Shown: positions 58,314 to 64,000 of the stretch, piece by piece
How positions within the stretch are numbered: position 1 is the stretch's first letter
Layout of the letters: every line of letters starts with the position of its first letter
Assembly: GCF_006438825.1 (NCBI RefSeq)
Contig: NZ_RCZP01000004.1
Span: 1 to 64,000 of the forward strand
Direction of reading: 5' to 3'
Origin: Muricoccus nepalensis
Lineage (GTDB): Bacteria > Pseudomonadota > Alphaproteobacteria > Acetobacterales > Acetobacteraceae
DNA: 64,000 nucleotides
Notes under the pieces: generated by a model
What the model saw: the letters and a program-made list of their open reading frames with translations, nothing else
Told to the model about the DNA's origin: nothing
The model's database searches: none
Position numbers and translations under genes: made by a program

Positions 58314-58637
58314 GCCCTCGCGAAGGCCTCAACTCGCCTCCTTGTCAACGCCCTACCCACGAAGTGACGAAATTCATCCCCCGCGCGAAAGAACCCTCGG
58401 GTTACTCGCGCATGACGGGTAAACCTCACAATGTGAACGAAGCATGAATGCCGGATCGGAAGCTAAAGGCTGCAAAATCAGTATCTTGCTTCCATGCCCA
58501 CGAAATAGGCAGACGCTTCGGGAGGCCTTGTGGCACGGCCCTCCGCGCATGATCGGACGCCTCTCTCCACAAGGTTATCCACAGCTTCGGGGGACAACCG
58601 GAATGCCGCCCCTGGAAACCCAACGGAAACAAGCCTG
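58314..58637. promoter_or_regulatory. A/T-richer intergenic region upstream of uvrC
   Basis: 324 bases, visibly less GC-rich than the surroundings. It holds AACCC-TC-GGGTT (58392-58403), a DnaA-box consensus (58575-58583), and GAAC-N7-GAAT near 58436, one base off the alphaproteobacterial LexA pattern GAAC-N7-GAAC. No supported gene. It is the uvrC promoter region. Confidence 0.6.
58575..58583 (+). promoter_or_regulatory. DnaA-box consensus TTATCCACA
   Basis: Perfect match to the high-affinity DnaA box, about 55 bases before uvrC. Single copy, so a regulatory or titration site is likelier than an origin. Confidence 0.5.
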
Positions 58638-60887
58638 ATGGCCTTCTCGAACGAGCAGACCACCCCCGTGGCCCCGATGGAGGGGCGGGCCGTCATCGAG
58701 ACGGCGCTGGCCACCCTGCCCTTCTCGCCGGGGGTCTACCGGATGCTCGACGCCAAGGGGGACGCCCTCTACGTCGGCAAGGCGCGCAGCCTGAAGAAGC
58801 GCGTCTACGCCTATACCCAGGTCCACAAGTTGCCCGACCGGCTCAAGCGCATGGTCTTCGAGACCCGGCACCTCGAGGTGATCACCACCGCCTCCGAGGC
58901 CGAGGCGCTGCTGCTGGAGGCCAACCTGATCAAGCGGCTGCGGCCGCGCTACAACATCGTGCTGCGGGACGACAAGTCGTATCCCTGGCTGGTGATCACG
59001 GAAGATCATCCTTATCCGCAGATCACGAAGCACCGCGGCGAGCGCCGCAAGGGCGCCTCCTACTGGGGGCCCTTCGCCAGCGTCTGGGCGGTGAACCAGA
59101 CGCTGACGGCGCTCCAGCGCGTCTTCCTGCTGCGCTCCTGCCGCGACACGGTCTTCGACAGCCGCTCCCGCCCCTGCCTCCTCCACCAGATCCGCCGCTG
59201 CTCCGCCCCCTGCGTCGAGCGCGTCTCGAAGGAGGAGTACGGGGAGCTCGTGCGCGAGGCCGTGCAGTTCCTCTCGGGCGAGACGCCCTCCATCCAGAAG
59301 CGCCTCGCCAAGGAGATGGAGGAGGCCGCCGAGCGCCTCGAGTTCGAGCGCGCGGCCGCCATCCGCGACCGCATCCGCGGCCTCACCCACGTCCAGGGGC
59401 GGGACCGCATCAACATGGAGAACGTGGGCGACGCCGACGTGGTCGCGCTGCACCAGGCGGCGGGCCAGGCCTGCGTGCAGGTCTTCTTCTTCCGCGGCGG
59501 GCGGAACAACGGCAACCGCCCCTTCTTCCTCTCGGGCATGCGGGCGGACGCGGAGCCGGCGGAGGTCATCACCGCCTTCCTTGGCCAGCTCTACGACGAC
59601 CTGCCGCCGCCCCCCCTCGTCCTCGTCTCGCACGAGCTGCCGGAGGCGGCGCTGATCGCCGAGGCCCTGGCGCTGCGCTCCGACCGGAAGGTGGAGGTCC
59701 ATTACCCGAGGCGCGGCGACAAGCGCTCGGCGGTGGAGCACGCCCAGACGAACGCGCGCGAGGCGCTCGAGCGCAAGCTGGCCGAGGGCGCCGCCCAGGG
59801 CGAGCTGCTGGAGGGGGTCGCGAAGGTCTTCGACCTGCCCTCCACGCCCGAGCGGATCGAGATCTACGACAACAGCCACATCCAGGGCACCAACGCCTAC
59901 GGCGTCATGGTCGTGGCCGGGCCCTCAGGCTTCCTCAAGAACGCCTACCGCAAGTTCTCCATCCGCGGCGAGGGCGCGGGGGCGCCGAAGGGCAAGCGCG
60001 GCAAGGCGGACGCGACGGACCGCGGGCCGGCGCCCGCCGATGCCTCGGGCGTCGAGCCGCTGGCGGGCGAGGATGTGGAGGTGCTGGCGCACGATGCGGC
60101 CGCTCGCGCCGCGCCGCGCACCACGGGTGCTCCCCGCGGCGGAGGAGCTAACGCTCCCCGCGCCGGAGGAGCTGGCGCTCCCCGGGGGGGAGACGACTTC
60201 GCGATGATGCGGGAGGTCTTCGAGCGCCGCTTCGGCCGCGCCCTGAAGGAGGACCCCGAGCGCGAGAGCGGCACCTGGCCGGACTTGGTGCTGATCGACG
60301 GCGGCATCGGCCAGCTCAGCGCGGCGCGGGACATCCTGACGGAGATGGGCGTGCACGACGTGCCGCTGGTGGCCGTCGCCAAGGGGCCGGACCGCGACGC
60401 CGGGCGGGAATGGTTCCACCGGACGGGCATGGAGCCCATCCAGCTCCCGCCGCGCGACCCCGTCCTCTACTACCTCCAGCGCCTGCGGGACGAGGCGCAC
60501 CGCTTCGCCATCACCACGCACCGGGCCGGCCGGTCGAAGTCCCTCATCAAGAGCGAGCTGGACGAGATCCCCGGAGTCGGCACGGCCATCAAGCGGGCGC
60601 TGCTGAACCACTTCGGCTCGGCCCGCGGCGTGCGGAACGCGGCGCTGGAGGACCTGCAGAACTCCCCCGGCATCGGCCCCGCCGTCGCCAAGCGGATCTA
60701 CGAGCACTTCCACCCCGGCACCACCGGCCCGCTGGAGGCGGCGAAGCCGCGGGGGCGGAAGGCCGGGCCCGCGAAGGCCGCCGTCGCCATCCTGGCGGAG
60801 CCGCCGGAGGAGGGGGCCGACCCGCCCGAGCCCCCCTCCCCGCCCCTTCGCGCGCCGGACGCCCTGGGGCACGAGGCGGAGGGTTGA
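58638..60887 (+). CDS. uvrC: excinuclease ABC subunit C
   Basis: A 749-residue dual-incision nuclease of nucleotide excision repair. GIY-YIG domain ([20 protein letters not shown], 3' cut), Cys-rich loop, UVR motif (about 210-245), RNase H-like domain ([25 protein letters not shown], 5' cut) and two C-terminal helix-hairpin-helix units ([25 protein letters not shown]). A ~70-residue disordered insert splits the RNase H domain, and a ~55-residue Pro/Ala tail follows the last hairpin. ATG at 58638. Confidence 0.96.
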   Translation: MAFSNEQTTPVAPMEGRAVIETALATLPFSPGVYRMLDAKGDALYVGKARSLKKRVYAYTQVHKLPDRLKRMVFETRHLEVITTASEAEALLLEANLIKRLRPRYNIVLRDDKSYPWLVITEDHPYPQITKHRGERRKGASYWGPFASVWAVNQTLTALQRVFLLRSCRDTVFDSRSRPCLLHQIRRCSAPCVERVSKEEYGELVREAVQFLSGETPSIQKRLAKEMEEAAERLEFERAAAIRDRIRGLTHVQGRDRINMENVGDADVVALHQAAGQACVQVFFFRGGRNNGNRPFFLSGMRADAEPAEVITAFLGQLYDDLPPPPLVLVSHELPEAALIAEALALRSDRKVEVHYPRRGDKRSAVEHAQTNAREALERKLAEGAAQGELLEGVAKVFDLPSTPERIEIYDNSHIQGTNAYGVMVVAGPSGFLKNAYRKFSIRGEGAGAPKGKRGKADATDRGPAPADASGVEPLAGEDVEVLAHDAAARAAPRTTGAPRGGGANAPRAGGAGAPRGGDDFAMMREVFERRFGRALKEDPERESGTWPDLVLIDGGIGQLSAARDILTEMGVHDVPLVAVAKGPDRDAGREWFHRTGMEPIQLPPRDPVLYYLQRLRDEAHRFAITTHRAGRSKSLIKSELDEIPGVGTAIKRALLNHFGSARGVRNAALEDLQNSPGIGPAVAKRIYEHFHPGTTGPLEAAKPRGRKAGPAKAAVAILAEPPEEGADPPEPPSPPLRAPDALGHEAEG
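60129..60188 (+). repeat. 24-bp tandem repeat inside uvrC
   Basis: Two and a half imperfect copies starting GCTCCCCGCG (60129, 60153, 60177), encoding GAPRGGGAN-like units in the UvrC insert. In frame (24 bp = 8 codons). Confidence 0.8.
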
Positions 60888-60947
60888 TCCCGCCCCTCGT
60901 TTCCCGCGGCGCGGTTCTGGGCTAGGGGTTGCGGCAAGGAGTTGCGT

Positions 60948-61595
60948 ATGCCCACGGACCTGCCGAACCTGCTCACGCTCTCCCGCATCGCGGCCATCCC
61001 GCTGCTGGTGGCCTTGATGTTCCTGGGCTCCCCGCTCGGCGACATCCTCGCCTGCGCGGTCTTCTCGGCGGCGGCGGTGACGGACTACTTCGACGGCAAG
61101 ATCGCGCGCGAGCGGGGCTCGCTGAGCGCCTTCGGGCGGATGCTGGACCCGATCGCGGACAAGCTGCTCGTGGGCGCCGCGCTGATGCTGCTGGCCGGGC
61201 TCGGGCGCCTCTCGCTCCTCGGCCTGCTGCCCGCCATCGTCATCATGCTGCGCGAGATCCTCGTCTCCGGCCTCCGCGAGTACCTCGCGGGCCTGCGCGT
61301 CGGGCTGCCCGTCACGCGGCTGGCGAAGTGGAAGACGGGCTTCCAGATGGGCTCCATTGGCACCATCGTGGCGGGCGACAGCGGCGCCTCGGCCATCGGG
61401 CTCGATTTCCTGCCGGTCTCCTGGCTCGGCGAGGCCGGGCTCTGGGTGGCGGCGGGGCTCACCCTCTGGACGGGCTGGGACTACATGACCGCCGGCATGC
61501 GCCACGCGGCGGCCGAGGACATGGCCCGGGCGGTGGCCCAGGGCGCCAAGGCCGGCCTCGGCGCGGGCGGGCGGCCCGGCGGAACGGCCGGGTAG
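60948..61595 (+). CDS. pgsA: CDP-diacylglycerol-glycerol-3-phosphate phosphatidyltransferase
   Basis: A 215-residue membrane enzyme making phosphatidylglycerol phosphate. The CDP-alcohol motif reads DYFDGKIARERGS with G, D and D following at the right spacing (FGRMLDPIADK). About five membrane segments. ATG at 60948 has AAGGAG 7 bases upstream. It follows uvrC, a common alphaproteobacterial order, and is longer than average by a ~25-residue Gly/Ala tail. Confidence 0.94.
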   Translation: MPTDLPNLLTLSRIAAIPLLVALMFLGSPLGDILACAVFSAAAVTDYFDGKIARERGSLSAFGRMLDPIADKLLVGAALMLLAGLGRLSLLGLLPAIVIMLREILVSGLREYLAGLRVGLPVTRLAKWKTGFQMGSIGTIVAGDSGASAIGLDFLPVSWLGEAGLWVAAGLTLWTGWDYMTAGMRHAAAEDMARAVAQGAKAGLGAGGRPGGTAG

Positions 61596-61695
61596 CAAGC
61601 CGGGCGCGCCGCGCGCAATGTGGAAACCATCCTGCCCCATGATGGCATCGAATCGGGACGGCCCGCCGCGGCGGGCGATCGGAAGAGGACCCTCC

Positions 61696-62379
61696 ATGAA
61701 CCTCCATCGCCGGGGCCGCGCGGCCGGCCCGCTGGTCCTGCTGCCCGTGCTTCTCCTGGCAGCCTGCACCCCCGAGATCGACTGGGCGCCCTTCGGCCGC
61801 ACCGACCCGATCGGCGCGCCGGACAGCCTGACCGTGCGCCGCGTGATGGGCGCCGAGATGGACGTGCCGCCCCTCCTGTCCGAGCCCGGCGACATGTGGC
61901 CGGCCCAGGAGGCGCCCCGCGCCACGCTGCAGAACCCCGACGCGGTGTCGGACCAGGGCCAGCAGCCCTCGGGCATCCTCGAGCGCGCCCGCGCGCGCGG
62001 CAACCCGCCGCCGCCGCCCCGCCTGCAGAGCGAGCAGTCCGGCCCCTACGTGCCCCCGGAGGCCGCGCCCAACCCCCGCGCGCCCGTGCCCGGCACCCGC
62101 CGCCGCGGCAGCTCCGCCGAGGCCCTGCCGCCGCTCGACCCCGTGCCCGTGCCGCGCGAGGGCGTGCCGCGCGGCGAGCCCCCCACCCCGCCCGCGCGCC
62201 TCGGCGGCAACCGGATCGTGCCCGTGCCCGGCGGCCCGCCCGCGACCATCACCGGGCCGACCGGCGGCATCACCACCTACACCCAGCCCGGCGGCGCCAG
62301 CGGCACGGCCATTCAGCAGCCGGGCTCCACCACGCTGTTCGGGCCGACGGGCGGCGTGACGGTCGTGCCGACGCCCTGA
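61696..62379 (+). CDS. putative proline-rich lipoprotein
   Basis: A 227-residue protein. Signal with lipobox LLAAC, lipidated C24; the mature part is Pro/Gly-rich and probably disordered, with two similar stretches near the end (ITGPTGGITTYT, LFGPTGGVTVVP). GGAAGAGG precedes the ATG at 61696. Its last base is the first base of the moaD ATG. Function unknown; an outer-membrane or cell-wall linker is possible. Confidence 0.7.
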   Translation: MNLHRRGRAAGPLVLLPVLLLAACTPEIDWAPFGRTDPIGAPDSLTVRRVMGAEMDVPPLLSEPGDMWPAQEAPRATLQNPDAVSDQGQQPSGILERARARGNPPPPPRLQSEQSGPYVPPEAAPNPRAPVPGTRRRGSSAEALPPLDPVPVPREGVPRGEPPTPPARLGGNRIVPVPGGPPATITGPTGGITTYTQPGGASGTAIQQPGSTTLFGPTGGVTVVPTP

Positions 62380-62630
62380 TGCGCGTCCTCTACTTCGCCT
62401 GGCTCCGCCAGCGGACCGGCGCCGGCGAGGAGGAGGTCTCCCCGCCGGCCGAGGTCGCGGATGTCGGCGGGCTGATGCGCTGGCTCGCCGCGCGCTCCCC
62501 CGGCCACGCCGCCGCCTTCGCCGACCCGGCGCAGGTGCGGGCCGCGGTCAACCAGGAGTTCTGCGGCCCCGAGCACCCGGTGGCGCCCGGGGACGAGGTC
62601 GCCTTTTTCCCGCCGGTGACGGGCGGATGA
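62379..62630 (+). CDS. moaD: molybdopterin synthase small subunit
   Basis: An 83-residue ubiquitin-fold protein ending in the essential Gly-Gly (FFPPVTGG), which becomes a thiocarboxylate and donates sulphur. Start ATG at 62379 overlaps the lipoprotein stop by one base (TGATG); its stop overlaps moaE (ATGA). Standard length. Confidence 0.94.
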   Translation: MRVLYFAWLRQRTGAGEEEVSPPAEVADVGGLMRWLAARSPGHAAAFADPAQVRAAVNQEFCGPEHPVAPGDEVAFFPPVTGG

Positions 62631-63076
62631 CGCCCACGGTCCGCGTGCAGGAGGCCGGCTTCGACCTCGCGGCCGAGACCGCGGCGCTCTCGGCCGGGCG
62701 CACGGATGTCGGGGGCATCGCGAGCTTCGTCGGCCTCTGCCGCGCCGATGACGGGCTGGAGGCCCTCGTCCTCGAGCACTACCCGGGCATGACCGAGCGG
62801 GCCATCGCGGGCATCGCGGCCCAGGCCGCGTCCCGCTGGCCGCTGACGGGCTGCACCGTCGTCCACCGCATCGGCCGCATCCAGCCCGGGGAGGCAATCG
62901 TCCTCGTCCTCGCCGCCAGCCGCCACCGCATGGCGGCGCTGGAGGCCTGCGCCTTCCTGATCGACTGGCTCAAGACCGGCGCCCCCTTCTGGAAGCGGGA
63001 GGAGTTCGCGGACGGCGCCGGGCGCTGGGTCGAGGCCCGGGCGGAGGACGAGGCGCGGGCGAAGGGCTGGGGTTGA
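62627..63076 (+). CDS. moaE: molybdopterin synthase catalytic subunit
   Basis: A 149-residue subunit that binds precursor Z. HRIGRIQPGEAIVLV and the active-site lysines in WLKTGAPFWKREEF identify it. Works with MoaD. Other moa/mog genes are not in the window. Its TGA overlaps the TTG start of the next gene. Confidence 0.95.
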   Translation: MTPTVRVQEAGFDLAAETAALSAGRTDVGGIASFVGLCRADDGLEALVLEHYPGMTERAIAGIAAQAASRWPLTGCTVVHRIGRIQPGEAIVLVLAASRHRMAALEACAFLIDWLKTGAPFWKREEFADGAGRWVEARAEDEARAKGWG

Positions 63077-64000
63077 TCGCGAAGGCCCTCGCCCTGGCCG
63101 CGGGCGGGCTGATGCTCGCCTGGCCCGCCTTCCTGAACGGCTACCCCCTGCTGTTCAGCGACAGCGGCGCCTTCCTGCACCAGACGCTCGGCCCGCTGAT
63201 GATCTGGGACAAGCCCTGGGTCTACGGGCCGCTGATCCTGCCGCTGCATTGGCACCGCAGCCTCTGGCCGGTGGTGCTGGCCCAGGGGCTGGTCCTGTCG
63301 CACCTCCTCTGGCTCCTCGCCCGCGGCTTCGGCGCCGGCGCAGGAGGGGGCGCGGCGCCGGGCCCGCACCTGCTGCTCTGCCTGGTGGTCGCGGCGCTGA
63401 CGGCCGCGCCCTTTTCGGCCGCGCTGGTTATGCCGGACGTGCTGACGCCCGTGGCCGTGCTCTGCGCGCTCCTGCTCGCCTTCGCCCGCCCCTCCCTCTC
63501 GCGCGCGGAGGCCGCCTGGCTGGCCGGGCTGGGGGCGCTCGCGACGGCCGCGCACCTGTCGAACCTGCCGGTGATGGGCGCGCTGGCGGTGGTGGCGCTG
63601 CTGGCGGGCGGGCGGGCGGCCGGGCGCGTCGCGCTGCCGCTCGCGGCCGCCGTCGCGCTGCTGCTCCTCACCAACCTCGGGGGCCACGGGCGCCTCGCCC
63701 TCTCGCCCTACGGCGCGACCTTCCTCCTCGCGCGGCTGGTCGCGAACGGGCCGGCGCTGCGCACGATCGAGGCGGCCTGCCCGGCGGCGGGCTGGACCCT
63801 CTGCGCCGCGAGCGGCCGGCTGGCGCCCTACGGGCCCGGGGCCTGCCGCGACGGGTCCTGCCCGCCCGGGATCCTCGCAAGCGACGTCTTCCTGTGGCAC
63901 CCCGACAGCCCCGTGAACCGCGACGAGGCCGGTTGCCCCCGTGACTTCGGCGGCCGCGCCCTGGCGGGCGAGGCCGGGGCGATCATCCGCGCGACCCTGG
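63073..64000 (+). CDS. polytopic membrane protein, cut by the window end
   Basis: About 309 residues are visible with no stop before 64000. The start is TTG at 63073, overlapping the moaE stop in a TTGA; ATG at 63112 is the alternative. Several hydrophobic helices (KALALAAGGLMLAWPAFL, LLLCLVVAALTAAPFSAAL and others) and a Cys-containing loop (ACRDGSCPPG) are seen near the right end. No family recognised; it resembles uncharacterised multi-span proteins. Coupling to moaE may be only positional. Confidence 0.75.
   Translation, partial: MIAKALALAAGGLMLAWPAFLNGYPLLFSDSGAFLHQTLGPLMIWDKPWVYGPLILPLHWHRSLWPVVLAQGLVLSHLLWLLARGFGAGAGGGAAPGPHLLLCLVVAALTAAPFSAALVMPDVLTPVAVLCALLLAFARPSLSRAEAAWLAGLGALATAAHLSNLPVMGALAVVALLAGGRAAGRVALPLAAAVALLLLTNLGGHGRLALSPYGATFLLARLVANGPALRTIEAACPAAGWTLCAASGRLAPYGPGACRDGSCPPGILASDVFLWHPDSPVNRDEAGCPRDFGGRALAGEAGAIIRATL

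Noticed and set aside
58314-58637. Replication origin
   Set aside because: Only one consensus DnaA box, no cluster and no adjacent origin-type genes (dnaA, parA, hemE); treated as a regulatory site.

Overview
The window is very GC-rich, gene-dense chromosomal DNA of an alphaproteobacterium. Gene content and order suggest Acetobacteraceae, Roseomonas-like; this is inferred and no marker gene was compared. Pointers are an atpHAGDC operon without F0 genes, the EnvC / CtpA / divergent polysaccharide deacetylase / RppH block, a PetP-PetR pair, orphan tripartite-tricarboxylate (Bug) binding proteins, class II-like fructose-6-phosphate aldolase, and 2-oxoglutarate dehydrogenase genes of alphaproteobacterial type. 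I see no insertion sequence, prophage, CRISPR array, rRNA or tRNA gene.

Layout. 0-4 kb (+): cell-envelope block (EnvC-like C-terminus, CtpA, polysaccharide deacetylase) ending in rppH. 4-6 kb (-): secreted GH10 xylanase and an acyl-ACP-desaturase-like di-iron protein. 6-11 kb (-): atpHAGDC with its terminator. 11-16 kb: small proteins, a secreted double helix-hairpin-helix protein, priA, fsa, a cupin. 16-20 kb (-): four-gene operon pyrK-pyrD-carbamoylase-pyrE. 20-22.7 kb (+): DUF484-xerC and a Bug protein. 22.7-26.7 kb: two HxlR regulators, one divergent from an SDR and one co-transcribed with a MATE exporter behind two perfect tandem palindromes; a GreA-like protein and a membrane protein. 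26.7-37.7 kb (-): lpdA, then a rhodopsin plus its retinal-forming dioxygenase, a FecBCD-type iron ABC transporter behind a Fur-like box, then odhB and odhA. 38-42 kb (+): petP-petR-sensor kinase, cysE and two tiny secreted basic proteins. 42.8-53.5 kb (-): ychF, pth, rplY, ilvE, a SulP transporter, sucD-sucC-mdh, a secreted protein and zapE. 53.7-56.5 kb (-): DUF2171, a second Bug protein, two SDRs. 56.6-64 kb (+): deaminase, FolM-like SDR-folB, uvrC-pgsA, lipoprotein-moaD-moaE, and a membrane protein running off the end.

Themes. The second half of the TCA cycle (mdh-sucC-sucD, odhA-odhB, lpdA) sits on one strand in the usual alphaproteobacterial order but is split into three pieces by two foreign blocks; one of these carries the iron transporter and the rhodopsin. 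The rhodopsin is the most interesting gene: helix C reads Asp-Thr-Ala at the acceptor/Thr/donor positions, so the cytoplasmic donor carboxylate is missing, while a histidine occupies the helix-B position that touches the donor in bacteriorhodopsin. A second point of interest is the pyrimidine operon, where class 1B dihydroorotate dehydrogenase subunits flank an M20 carbamoylase, a combination that would fit orotate breakdown as well as synthesis. Translational coupling through 4-base stop/start overlaps (ATGA, GTGA, TTGA) is common.
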